Origin: Propionibacteriaceae bacterium
GTDB taxonomy: Bacteria > Actinomycetota > Actinomycetes > Propionibacteriales > Propionibacteriaceae
Assembly: GCA_031266665.1 (NCBI GenBank)
Contig: JAISAO010000105.1
Span: 1-35,044 of the forward strand
Length of the DNA stretch: 35,044 bases
Reading direction: 5' to 3'
Part shown: positions 7,432 to 14,627 of the stretch, in pieces
Layout: each line of letters begins with the position of its first letter
How positions within the stretch are numbered: the stretch's first letter is position 1
Made by a program: the position numbers and the translations under genes
The notes under the pieces: model-generated
Seen by the model: the letters and a program-made list of their open reading frames with translations, nothing else
What the model was told of the DNA's origin: nothing
The model's database searches: none

Positions 7432-7647
7432 AAGACTCTGGTCACCAGCATCGATGAGGGATTCGACTTCCTCGGGTTCCGCTTCCAGCGGCAAACCCAA
7501 CAGGGGTCGAACAGGAGATACGTCTACACCTGGCCGTCGAAGAAGTCTCTGGCTTCGGTCAAGACGAAGGTGAAAGCGATCACCACCCAAGAAACCAACC
7601 AACCGTTGTCAGTCATTTTGACCCAACGCAACGGGGTCTTACGAGGT
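7432..7647 (+). pseudogene. ltrA: Group II intron reverse transcriptase/maturase fragment
   Basis: About 72 codons read KTLVTSIDEGFDFLGFRFQR, then NRRYVYTWPSKKSLASVKTK and NQPLSVILTQRNGVLRG. In intact intron-encoded proteins this segment follows the RT palm, where GFDFLGF is typical, and leads into the maturase (X) domain. Both ends are missing: no YADD catalytic box lies upstream and the similarity stops after VLRG. It is a relic inserted against the truncated minus-strand gene. I find no intron RNA domain V/VI downstream. Confidence 0.75.
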
Positions 7648-7777
7648 TCAGACCCAAAATGCAGACACTCCCCATATAACAGCTTACACCGTCAAATCCA
7701 AAGAGCCACTTTTCGATATCACTCCAGAGTTCGGCGACGTTAGGATCGCCAGCCGGGTATCCTCACACTCAGCCAGA

Positions 7778-8821
7778 TCAGTTGTCGGCCTCGGCGCTGG
7801 GTAACGCGCGGCGGGCCACCCGCTCCCTGGCGTCGCGCAGTATGACTTGGAGGCGGTCTTCCAGTTCCTTCTTGGGGATGAACTCAGTCCAGTATTCGGC
7901 GACAACGATGTTGTCCTTGTGCAACTCAAGGAGTTCAACCGCTTCGCGGTCGGCCTCCGTGCAGAGAATCAAACCAATAGGTGTGTGCTCGCCGTCCTCT
8001 CGGTCGTAGCGCTCCAGCCATTTCAAGTAGAGCCGCATCTGTCCCAAATAGGCAGGCTTGAACTTGCCGATCTTGAGTTCGACGGCCACGAGCCGACGCA
8101 GCGGACGCGAGAAAAACAACAGGTCTAGGTGATAGTCCTCGCTGCCGACGGTCATGCGGACCTGGCGTCCGGCGAATGTGAAGCCGCGCCCGACCTCCAG
8201 GAAGAACGTCTCCAGGTCGCGCAGTATGGCCTGCTCCAGATCCGCTTCCAGGTAGCCGTCCCTGAGGGACAGCATGTCGAGCAGCATCGGGTCCCTGAAC
8301 GCGTCCAGGGGCACCGCCGACCCATGCGGTATCTGGGAGTTTGCGATGTCGCGCCGCTCGAAGGCTTTACGCCCGATGGCTTTCCGCAAGTCCCGCACAG
8401 CCAGATCCTTGGCCCCGATCTCCTTGACGTAGAACGCGCGGGCCTCGGCGGTGGCCAGAGGCAACAACTCCTTGACGTGCGACCAACTCAGGATTGGAGG
8501 CAGGGCAGCCACATCAAGGTCGGGGAACTCTTTTGCGAATTTAACCATGCGGTTGAGGTTCGTGCGGTCGTAGCCTTCGCCGTATCGGCCTGTGAGCCTG
8601 GTCGAGAGGGTGGCGACGATCTGTTTGCCGTAGTCGGCTCGTCCTCTACGAAGCGTCTCGACATGGATCAGCCTGCCCAGTCGCCAGTTGGAGATCAGGG
8701 CTACCGCGTTCGCGTGATAGGCAATGGCGGCACGAGCCTCTTCGATGACTTGGGCGGCGGCCCCATACAGGCCGTCATCGCCCAAAGGTGGCCCGGTAGG
8801 CGCGATTTCAAGGTCTGACAC
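7778..8821 (-). CDS. DUF1016 (YhcG-like) PD-(D/E)XK nuclease family protein
   Basis: This intact 347-residue protein starts at a GTG with GGAG just upstream. Residues about 20-150 form the DUF1016 N-terminal domain (YHANAVALISNWRLGRLIHV, YGKQIVATLSTRLTGRYGEG, SWSHVKELLPL). From about 170 comes the YhcG nuclease domain, with YHLDLLFF and LVAVELKIGKF supplying the D-E-x-K core. Family members appear in phage, defence and restriction-linked settings, but their role is unproven. It is the only clearly intact long gene in the mobile-DNA region. A perfect 24-bp palindrome lies 25 bp upstream and probably controls it. Confidence 0.88.
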   Translation of the reverse strand: MSDLEIAPTGPPLGDDGLYGAAAQVIEEARAAIAYHANAVALISNWRLGRLIHVETLRRGRADYGKQIVATLSTRLTGRYGEGYDRTNLNRMVKFAKEFPDLDVAALPPILSWSHVKELLPLATAEARAFYVKEIGAKDLAVRDLRKAIGRKAFERRDIANSQIPHGSAVPLDAFRDPMLLDMLSLRDGYLEADLEQAILRDLETFFLEVGRGFTFAGRQVRMTVGSEDYHLDLLFFSRPLRRLVAVELKIGKFKPAYLGQMRLYLKWLERYDREDGEHTPIGLILCTEADREAVELLELHKDNIVVAEYWTEFIPKKELEDRLQVILRDARERVARRALPSAEADN

Positions 8822-8846
8822 GATGACTCCAATCACGAGACCGACG

Positions 8847-8870
8847 ATTGGTGCTACGCGTAGCACCAAT
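8847..8870. promoter_or_regulatory. 24-bp palindromic operator, copy 1
   Basis: The half-site ATTGGTGCTACG is followed directly by its exact reverse complement. It sits 25 bp upstream of the DUF1016 start. A second palindrome of almost the same sequence occurs at 8982, so both are likely bound by one dimeric repressor. Confidence 0.7.
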
Positions 8871-8981
8871 CTGAGCTTGGAGACGTTCTCCGGCCTCTGA
8901 GAACAAGTATTCCCCACAGGTCTGACATTCTCGGGCCATCGCTGGATGTCCGAAGGCCACGACGCCGACCGGGCCGCACGG

Positions 8982-9005
8982 ATTGGTGCGACACGTCGCA
9001 CCAAT
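8982..9005. promoter_or_regulatory. 24-bp palindromic operator, copy 2
   Basis: The arms ATTGGTGCGAC and GTCGCACCAAT flank the central AC. It matches copy 1 (8847) at all but a few central positions. It faces the truncated ArdC-like gene at 9065, 59 bp away. The 111 bp between the copies contain no gene I can support. Confidence 0.65.
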
Positions 9006-9064
9006 CCGCTAGACCCCCGCTGGGAGTCGCCTCGCTCCAACCATTCCCAACGGAAGGGGCACTC

Positions 9065-9292
9065 ATGGTGTCGAACCCAGCTTGGCGCGATCGGCGCGAG
9101 GCGAAGTTCGAAGCTCTGCATGAGCGGCTGGCTGCCGCTGTCGAGGGTCTGGTGACGGGCGAGGACTGGATTCGGGCGATGACGTTCGCCGCCCGGTTCC
9201 GGTCCCGCAGCTTCACCAGCACCCTGCTCATCTACGCCCAGCACGCCGAGCGGTACGCCACCGGCTTGATCACCGAGCCGTTCCCCAGCTAG
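9065..9292 (+). pseudogene. ArdC/DUF1738-like N-terminal fragment
   Basis: The frame begins after a strong GGAAGGGG site and encodes 75 residues: RREAKFEALHERLAAAVEGL, then WIRAMTFAARFRSRSFTSTL, LIYAQHAERYATGLITEPFP. The 'F..RSF.NTLLI..Q' pattern is that of the N-terminus of ArdC-like ssDNA-binding or antirestriction proteins carried by actinobacterial conjugative elements, which are several times longer. A stop immediately follows where the sequence changes to an unrelated coding fragment, so this is a deletion remnant. Confidence 0.55.
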
Positions 9293-9509
9293 ATGGCTCG
9301 ACATTGACACCATCACGATCCCCGAGGCGTGGGGTCAGGCCGTCGCCAACGCCGCCGATGTCCAGATACTCCCCGGCATCACCGCCTATACCATCACCGG
9401 TACCCGCCACCGCGAAGGCGTCTACGACGACCAACCCACCAGCTACACCGAGACGGCCACGTTAACCGTGTTCGTCACCTGCGGACCGTCGTTCCCGGAG
9501 TGCACCTGA
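9285..9509 (+). pseudogene. C-terminal fragment of an unidentified conjugation-associated protein
   Basis: In the frame ending with TGA at 9507-9509 the peptide reads ARWLDIDTITIPEAWGQAVA, then NAADVQILPGITAYTITGTR and ATLTVFVTCGPSFPECT. Codon use looks genuine, but there is no start; the left end coincides with the break in the ArdC-like gene. It lies 42 bp before the next gene. I do not know the family. Confidence 0.45.
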
Positions 9510-9551
9510 TGCGCCTGTCCCTTCCGGGTGAGCCGTTGAAGTGAGGCCGAC

Positions 9552-10157
9552 ATGAAGAAAGCCGCCCCGATCCTGCTGATGTCCGTGTTGCTGCTCGGCC
9601 CGTCCCTGCCGCTGCTGGCCGTCGCCGTCGTGATGAACCCCGCCGCTAAAGGCACCAGTGTCATGAACTCCGGCCTGTCCGTCGGACAGATACCCGACTC
9701 GCTGACCGCGACTGCCGCAGACGGCACCACGATCACGCTGAACAAGGCCCAACTCACCCACGCCGAGATCATTATCACCGTGGGCTCCCGTGTGGAGGGC
9801 ACCAACCGCAACGCCGTCGCCCTCATGGCCGCCTTGACCGAATCATCGCTGCGGATGCTGTCCAACGTCTCGGCCTACCCCGAGTCCGCCGACTACCCCA
9901 ACGACGGGGACGGCGGCGACCGCGACGCCCTCGGTCTGTTCCAGACCGGAGACCACGTAGTCGCCGGGCAGCACATCGCCGATGTCGGCTCCAACAGACG
10001 GTCCACCGGCCCCCACCTTCACTTCGAGATCAGGCCGAACAACGACTACAGCCAGGTCACCGACGTCCACGTCTGGCTAGCCGAACACGAAGCCGCCACT
10101 CTCGACGGCGCGACCACCGGCCCCACCGGCTGCTACATCAACGCAGGCCGAGCGTAG
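9552..10157 (+). CDS. Transglycosylase/M23 cell-wall hydrolase with an internal deletion
   Basis: The 201-residue product has a signal segment (residues 4-27). Residues about 65-131 resemble the lysozyme-like lytic transglycosylase domain of conjugation hydrolases (NAVALMAALTESSLRMLSNV, then DGGDRDALGLFQ). At Q131/T132 (nt about 9945) the text jumps to the end of an M23 peptidase (TGDHVVAGQHIADVGS, GPHLHFEIR, VHVWLAEHEA). The missing middle would contain the rest of the transglycosylase and the first zinc-binding HxxxD of M23, so neither activity is likely to survive. The frame is preserved. It fits a VirB1-like role in an ancestral conjugative element. Confidence 0.7.
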   Translation: MKKAAPILLMSVLLLGPSLPLLAVAVVMNPAAKGTSVMNSGLSVGQIPDSLTATAADGTTITLNKAQLTHAEIIITVGSRVEGTNRNAVALMAALTESSLRMLSNVSAYPESADYPNDGDGGDRDALGLFQTGDHVVAGQHIADVGSNRRSTGPHLHFEIRPNNDYSQVTDVHVWLAEHEAATLDGATTGPTGCYINAGRA

Positions 10158-10177
10158 ACAACGCTCGCGTTGTCTAC
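10154..10177 (+). terminator. Hairpin overlapping the stop codon of the M23-like gene
   Basis: The perfect 10-bp arms GTAGACAACG and CGTTGTCTAC have a CTCG loop. The TAG stop lies inside the left arm. No clear T run follows, so termination is possible but unproven. Confidence 0.5.
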
Positions 10178-10234
10178 TGAGGCCAAGGCAGATGTGAGAG
10201 GGCACAAGCCCGAACACCTCGAAGGGAATTGACG

Positions 10235-10399
10235 ATGAGCCCCGATTTCTCCGCCACCAACGGCACCGTCCTCGCCAGCGTGGTCTGGGCGCTGCTCACC
10301 ATCGTCCTGATCGCCGCCGCTGCCGCCCTCATCGCCTCAGTCATCTGCTGGGCCTACGGCGGAGCCAACGGTTGCCCACACGATAGACCGCCCGTATAA
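10235..10399 (+). CDS. Truncated DUF6112-like small membrane protein
   Basis: The 54-residue frame starts after AAGGGAA and reads MSPDFSATNGTVLASVVWAL, LTIVLIAAAAALIASVICWA, then YGGANGCPHD. The 'ALLTIVLI...W A' hydrophobic pattern resembles the DUF6112 proteins found in actinobacterial conjugative operons, just after cell-wall hydrolase genes. The normal end appears lost: after ANG the frame runs into DNA that codes for another gene on the opposite strand. The similarity is from memory. Confidence 0.5.
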   Translation: MSPDFSATNGTVLASVVWALLTIVLIAAAAALIASVICWAYGGANGCPHDRPPV

Positions 10400-10592
10400 C
10401 CGCGACCGCCGCACCAGTCCTGACCAGCGTAACCAGACTCACCGGGCCGATCCACGTCAGCTTGAAGCCTTCCCAGCAGGTCAGCAGGACCAGCCAGTTG
10501 AGCCAGCCGGGTCCGCCGTCACACACGATGTCGGCCAGGACGGCGGCGGCCCAGCAGCAGGCCAGACCGAGGGCCATCGCGGGCCACCCCAT
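10341..10592 (-). CDS. Hypothetical membrane protein of mobile-element type
   Basis: From the ATG at 10592 the product of 83 residues reads MGWPAMALGLACCWAAAVLA, DIVCDGGPGWLNWLVLLTCW, EGFKLTWIGPVSLVTLVRTG and ends with a basic tail. Two hydrophobic helices flank a polar turn. The frame is open further upstream, but that part is not protein-like. Its 3' end overlaps the truncated gene at 10235 by 59 bp, which suggests a deletion junction near 10364. The family is not known to me. Confidence 0.5.
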   Translation of the reverse strand: MGWPAMALGLACCWAAAVLADIVCDGGPGWLNWLVLLTCWEGFKLTWIGPVSLVTLVRTGAAVAVIRAVYRVGNRWLRRRPSR

Positions 10593-10719
10593 TTCGAACC
10601 CTGCCGAGTCTGGATCGCGGCCAAGAGCCGGTTGGTCGGCGCCGCCGTCAGCGCGCCCGGATGGGGTCGCTCGGTAGTTGAAAATCGGTGGATCAGCTAC
10701 CCGCGACCGTCCGGCGGTT

Positions 10720-10735
10720 GCCGCTGCGAAGCGGC
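10720..10735 (-). terminator. Short hairpin downstream of the first MFS gene
   Basis: GCCGCT-GCGA-AGCGGC lies 32 bp beyond the MFS stop codon in the direction of its transcription. The stem is only 6 bp and no T run follows, so support is weak. Confidence 0.3.
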
Positions 10736-10767
10736 GGGTGGCGCCTTTCGGTCTCACCCCCCGGTGG

Positions 10768-12036
10768 CTACACCTCGATGATCTCCTTGGCGTAGTCCTT
10801 CTTTTTCAGCAGGCTGACCAGTGCGGTGGCGGTCAGCGATGTGCCGATGAACGCGATGTAGGCGCCTGTGGCGCTGCCTGTGGCCGAGCGTAAGGCGGCC
10901 AGGATGACGAAGGCGAAAGAGCGGATGACGCCGACCAGCATGTTGACCACCGACTGAGCCGTGGCGAAGCTGTGGCGGCCGTAGCAGAGCACGGTCATGG
11001 AGGGCTGGAAGTTGGCGTTGCCGCCGATGCTGACGCCGATCATGACGATGCCGACCATCAGCGTCGAAGGCGTGACCAGCATCACGATGGCGATGGCGTA
11101 CCAGATGCCGTAGCACTGCATCGCGAAGCGGGTGCCCCACTTCTGGTCGACGACGCCCCAGAGATAGGAGCCGACGACGCCGATCAAGGCGGCCACTGAC
11201 ATCATGCCGATGGCGCTCATCTGCTCGTAGCCGCGGCTGCCCGTCAGGAACACGACCATCTGAGACATGATGCCGACGTTGGCCATGCCGGAGACGCCGT
11301 AGGTGATGCCGACGATCCACGTCTTGCGCAGCTTAAGGACCTGGAGATACGTCAGCCCGGCATCGCCCGGGGTCTCCGGCGCGCCCACTCGGCCGGTCTC
11401 GTCCGGCTCGTTGTCCGGGAAGCAGCCCGCCGCCTCCGGCGTGTCCTTGACCAGCCCGTGGTTGAAAACCCCGACCACGGCCACGATGCCGGCGAAGACG
11501 TAGAGGGCGTGGGTCACGTTGCCCCTCGGGTCCCAGATCTGGCCGAACTTGGTCAGCAGGTAGGGGATGGAGGCGGAGGCGAAGTTCATGCCCATCGTGG
11601 CGAAGCCGAGCACGAGGCCCTTCTTGCGCGGGAACCAGTTGGCCAGCATGGCGTAGCCGCCGATGACGGAGAAGCAGTTGATGAACGTGATCATCAGCGT
11701 CTCCGTGGCGAAGTACATGACCGTGTTGACGGAGTTCGCGAACGCCACGAGCGAGAACGCGGCCAGGAAGAGCGCCAGGGTCGTCGCCTTCTTCAGGCCG
11801 ATCCGCCGGATCACGAAGCTCCAGAGCGAGGTCAGCACGAGCGCGACCATCGAGGCGGGCGTGGCGATGGCGAGAAGTTGGTCGGCGTCCCAGCCCTTCA
11901 GGGCGGCCAGACCGGGCACGACGATGTTGAGCCCGTCCACGGTCAGGCCGGTCATGAAGTAGACCAGAAGGCCGGAGTAGGCGATCATCGCGCCGCCCTT
12001 GAAACCGAAGTGGTACTTGACTCGCGAGGCGTCCAT
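10768..12036 (-). CDS. MFS transporter (oxalate/formate-antiporter-like), first of two
   Basis: The 422-residue carrier has about 12 hydrophobic helices. FPRKKGLVLGF between helices 4 and 5 is the MFS loop typical of OFA-type carriers for small carboxylates, and a hydrophilic loop (about 195-230) splits the two halves. The frame extends upstream, but the ATG at 12036 follows GGAG and begins MDASRVKYHFGFKG, just before helix 1. It is divergent from the CoA transferase operon and shares the regulatory region 12037-12362, which holds two copies of the cluster's 27-bp motif. It probably imports the acid or diketone substrate or exports an acid product. Confidence 0.85.
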   Translation of the reverse strand: MDASRVKYHFGFKGGAMIAYSGLLVYFMTGLTVDGLNIVVPGLAALKGWDADQLLAIATPASMVALVLTSLWSFVIRRIGLKKATTLALFLAAFSLVAFANSVNTVMYFATETLMITFINCFSVIGGYAMLANWFPRKKGLVLGFATMGMNFASASIPYLLTKFGQIWDPRGNVTHALYVFAGIVAVVGVFNHGLVKDTPEAAGCFPDNEPDETGRVGAPETPGDAGLTYLQVLKLRKTWIVGITYGVSGMANVGIMSQMVVFLTGSRGYEQMSAIGMMSVAALIGVVGSYLWGVVDQKWGTRFAMQCYGIWYAIAIVMLVTPSTLMVGIVMIGVSIGGNANFQPSMTVLCYGRHSFATAQSVVNMLVGVIRSFAFVILAALRSATGSATGAYIAFIGTSLTATALVSLLKKKDYAKEIIEV

Positions 12037-12123
12037 TCCTGGCTCCGTCCTGCCGACACCGCTGTCGCCCCCGCGCCGGTGCGGGGGAGGGGCTCTTGGC
12101 GGCGACATTAGGAGATGCCGTGT

Positions 12124-12150
12124 GCATGGGGAATTGCACGGATCGCATAG
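12124..12150 (+). promoter_or_regulatory. 27-bp cluster motif, copy facing the first MFS gene
   Basis: It follows the pattern GNATNNGGAATNNC, seven bases, GCAT. It lies 87 bp upstream of the MFS start at 12036, with the GCAT end pointing away from the gene, as in the other three copies. It matches the copy at 21084 in 20 of 27 positions. The rest of 12037-12362 (326 bp) has no supported gene. Confidence 0.6.
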
Positions 12151-12265
12151 GCCAGGCGGCAAGGGACCGGTCATGCGCCGCGCCAAGTCCGCCGCCAAGC
12201 GGCGGCGGCGAGATAGCTGCGGCGGGCGAGGGACGGATGCTCGTCTGTCTCGCCACTCGCGCCGC

Positions 12266-12292
12266 TTATGCGGAACCCGGCATTCCCTATGC
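12266..12292 (-). promoter_or_regulatory. 27-bp cluster motif, copy facing the CoA transferase operon
   Basis: Read on the minus strand it has the same GNATNNGGAATNNC...GCAT pattern. It ends 70 bp before the atoD start, the same distance as the thiolase copy. In this copy the inner part is a clear dyad (ATGC, eight bases, GCAT), as expected for a LysR-type activator site. Confidence 0.6.
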
Positions 12293-12362
12293 GCCCCCAA
12301 GGCCCAAGACTCCATCCAGCAAGGCCGGTCACGGACGACCGGCGCAGCCGAGGAGGCCACTC

Positions 12363-13055
12363 ATGGGCAAAGTCGAAGACATCGGCCGGGCCGTGAGCCG
12401 CGTCGCGGACGGGATGACCGTCATGGTCGGCGGGTTCATGGGCTGCGGCAATCCCCACTCCGTGATCGACGCCTTGATCGACGCGGGCACCACCAACCTG
12501 ACGTTGATCTGCAACGACGCCTCCTCGCCCGGCTACGGCGTGGCCAAGCTCGTGGAGCAGAAGCGCGTCACGAAACTCGTCGCCACGCACGTCGGGCTCA
12601 ATCCCGAGGTGGCGCGCCAGATGAACGCGGGCGAACTCGAGGTCGAGCTGATCCCGCAGGGCACGTTCGCCGAATGCATCCGCGCCGCCGGCGCGGGGCT
12701 GGGCGGCGTGCTGACCCCGACCGGCCTGGGCACGCCCGTGGCCGAGGGCAAGCCGACCGTGGAGGTCGACGGCCGCACCTACCTGCTGGAGAAGCCGATC
12801 CGGGCCGACGTGGCGCTGATCGCCGGCAACCGCGTGGACGAGTCCGGCAACATCTGGTACAAGGGCACGACGCGCAGCTTCAGCCCGCTCATGGCGCTGG
12901 CGGCCGACACCGTCATCGTCGAGGCCGATCACCTCCTCGAGGTCGGCGACCTTTACCCGGAGGACGTGGTCACGCCCGGCTGCCTGGTCGACCACATCGT
13001 CGTCTCCACCCACTCGGAGGACGACTTTAACTCGAAACTGGGGTACCCCGAATGA
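12363..13055 (+). CDS. atoD: 3-oxoacid (acetoacetate-type) CoA-transferase subunit A
   Basis: The 230-residue alpha subunit of a class I CoA transferase moves CoA between acyl-CoA and a 3-oxo acid such as acetoacetate. [20 protein letters not shown] near residues 22-41 is the family's CoA-binding glycine-rich segment. Later motifs, [20 protein letters not shown] and [19 protein letters not shown], then LTPTGLGT, are typical of AtoD/ScoA. The start follows GAGGAGG. The open frame extends upstream but is not conserved in character. The gene overlaps subunit B by 4 bp (ATGA), implying coupled translation. In this cluster it would activate the acetoacetate released by the BKACE enzyme. Confidence 0.93.
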   Translation: MGKVEDIGRAVSRVADGMTVMVGGFMGCGNPHSVIDALIDAGTTNLTLICNDASSPGYGVAKLVEQKRVTKLVATHVGLNPEVARQMNAGELEVELIPQGTFAECIRAAGAGLGGVLTPTGLGTPVAEGKPTVEVDGRTYLLEKPIRADVALIAGNRVDESGNIWYKGTTRSFSPLMALAADTVIVEADHLLEVGDLYPEDVVTPGCLVDHIVVSTHSEDDFNSKLGYPE

Positions 13056-13723
13056 CTCCCCTGGACCGCAACCAGCTCAAGCGCCACATCGCCGCCCGCG
13101 TGGCCCAGGAACTCCACGACGGCGACCTCGTGAACCTCGGCATCGGCCTGCCCACGCAGGTGCCGGACCACCTGCCGCCGGGCGTCAACGTCTGGCTCCA
13201 GTCGGAGAACGGCATCGTGGGCGCCACCGCCGCCGGCCACAAAGGCCAGCTCATCGACCAGGCCTTTCTGGTCAACGCGGGCGGCCAGCCGACCGGCATC
13301 CACCAGGGCGCGTCGTTCTTCGACTCGGCCACGAGCTTCGCCCTGATCCGCGGCGGCCACGTCGACGTGACCGTCCTCGGCGCCCTCCAGGTCGACGAGC
13401 GGGGCAATCTGGCCAACTGGATCATCCCCGGCAAGATGGTGCCGGGGATGGGCGGCGCGATGGATCTCGTCGTCGGCGCCAAGAAGGTCATCGTCGCCAT
13501 GGAGCACACCCAGAAGGGCGCGCCCAAGATCCTCAAAGTGTGCACGCTGCCGCTGACGGCCACGACCTGTGTCGACCTGATCGTGACGGAGATGGGCGTC
13601 ATCGAGGTCACGGCCGAGGGCCTCGTGCTGAAAGAGATCAACCCGGCCCACACCGTCCAGGACGTCATCGACGCGACCGAGGCCAGGCTGACCGTGGCCG
13701 AGGATCTATGCCCGATGAACTGA
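13052..13723 (+). CDS. atoA: 3-oxoacid (acetoacetate-type) CoA-transferase subunit B
   Basis: The 223-residue beta subunit carries the catalytic glutamate in the SENG motif ([12 protein letters not shown], near residues 47-58), preceded by [17 protein letters not shown]. Further family signatures are [20 protein letters not shown] and [15 protein letters not shown]. The full length agrees with AtoA/ScoB. Together with the upstream gene it forms the heteromeric enzyme. It is followed 46 bp later by an SDR gene on the same strand, probably in the same operon. Confidence 0.93.
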   Translation: MTPLDRNQLKRHIAARVAQELHDGDLVNLGIGLPTQVPDHLPPGVNVWLQSENGIVGATAAGHKGQLIDQAFLVNAGGQPTGIHQGASFFDSATSFALIRGGHVDVTVLGALQVDERGNLANWIIPGKMVPGMGGAMDLVVGAKKVIVAMEHTQKGAPKILKVCTLPLTATTCVDLIVTEMGVIEVTAEGLVLKEINPAHTVQDVIDATEARLTVAEDLCPMN

Positions 13724-13769
13724 CTCCCACCCCGGAGCCTCTGCCAACCAACTCGGAAAGGACGCCCCA

Positions 13770-14534
13770 ATGCCCCAATTACAAGGCCAGATCGCCATCG
13801 TCACGGGTGGCAACTCCGGCATCGGCGAGGCCACGGCCAAGCTGTTGGCCCGCGAGGGTGCCACGGTCGTGCTCTGCGGCCGCCGCGCCGCGGAGAACGA
13901 GCGCGTGGCGGCCGGGATCCGGGCGGCCGGGGGAAAGGCCACGGCCGTGCAGGCCGATGTCTCGACCCCGGAGAGCTGCCGCGCGGTGGTCGACGCCACG
14001 GTCGCCGCTTACGGGCGCATCGACGCGCTCGTCAACAATGCGGGTATCGCCGACAAGCACAAGCCCATCGACGAGTGCGACGAGGCGTGGTACGACGAGG
14101 TCGTGAAGATCGACCAGTACTCCGTCTACTACATGACGAAGTACGCGCTCGAAGTGATGGTGCCCACGGGCCAGGGCTCGATCGTCAACGTGTCGTCGAT
14201 CGGCGCGGGTGGCGTGGCCGGCGTGTCGTACTCGGCGGCGAAAGCGGCCGTCAACGCCATGACCAAGAACATCGCCATCCGCTACGCGCCCACGGGTATC
14301 CGCTGCAACGCCGTCGCCCCGGGCCCCACGCCGACCCCGCTCAACGCGCCGGAGGCGGCGCAATACTTCCACCAGGAGTTCGCGGCGGAATGCGGCAAGC
14401 ACATCGACATCACGCTCCCGACGGCCAGCGCGGAGGACCAGGCCCAGGCGATCCTCTGGTTCGCGGGCCCACATTCCCGCTCGGTGACAGGCCAAGTTCT
14501 CTACGTCGACCACGGCACGAGCCTCTACGGTTAG
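13770..14534 (+). CDS. SDR-family NAD(P)-dependent dehydrogenase
   Basis: The 254-residue classical short-chain dehydrogenase has the Rossmann loop TGGNSGIG (residues 12-19), NNAG (89-92), a serine at 142-143, and YSAAK with Tyr154 and Lys158. VDHGTSLYG is a normal SDR end. It starts after GGAAAGGA. In an operon with atoDA it most likely interconverts a 3-hydroxy acid and its 3-oxo acid, feeding the BKACE enzyme. Reduction of a ring ketone or polyphenol (phloroglucinol reductase is also an SDR) is an alternative that sequence alone cannot settle. The last codons lie in a 22-bp tandem duplication. Confidence 0.9.
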   Translation: MPQLQGQIAIVTGGNSGIGEATAKLLAREGATVVLCGRRAAENERVAAGIRAAGGKATAVQADVSTPESCRAVVDATVAAYGRIDALVNNAGIADKHKPIDECDEAWYDEVVKIDQYSVYYMTKYALEVMVPTGQGSIVNVSSIGAGGVAGVSYSAAKAAVNAMTKNIAIRYAPTGIRCNAVAPGPTPTPLNAPEAAQYFHQEFAAECGKHIDITLPTASAEDQAQAILWFAGPHSRSVTGQVLYVDHGTSLYG

Positions 14535-14565
14535 TCACAACTGCCTCTACTGCTAGTCACAACTG
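14522..14565 (+). repeat. 22-bp tandem duplication across the SDR stop codon
   Basis: Two adjacent 22-bp units (14522-14543 and 14544-14565), each CCTCTAC..TAGTCACAACTG, differ only at positions 8-10. The first contains the gene's true end (Leu-Tyr-Gly-stop). Confidence 0.85.
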
Positions 14566-14586
14566 ATCCGACCCGATGTGGCAAGC

Positions 14587-14614
14587 GGCCCCCGGACGCG
14601 ATGGTCCGGGGGCC
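14587..14614. terminator. Bidirectional terminator hairpin between the SDR and second MFS genes
   Basis: The perfect 11-bp GC stem (GGCCCCCGGAC / GTCCGGGGGCC) has a six-base loop and sits between two convergent genes. No long T run is present, as is common in high-GC actinobacteria. Confidence 0.75.
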
Positions 14615-14627
14615 GCCGGCCGCGCTC

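Noticed and set aside
8822-9316. N-terminal extension of the DUF1016 protein to 9316
   Set aside because: The added sequence is not conserved in style, runs through both palindromes and over the ArdC-like fragment, and the GTG at 8821 has its own ribosome site.
12037-12360. Extension of the first MFS protein to 12360 and of atoD to 12096
   Set aside because: Both extensions cross the shared regulatory region with the two motif copies and lack protein character; nearer starts have good ribosome sites.
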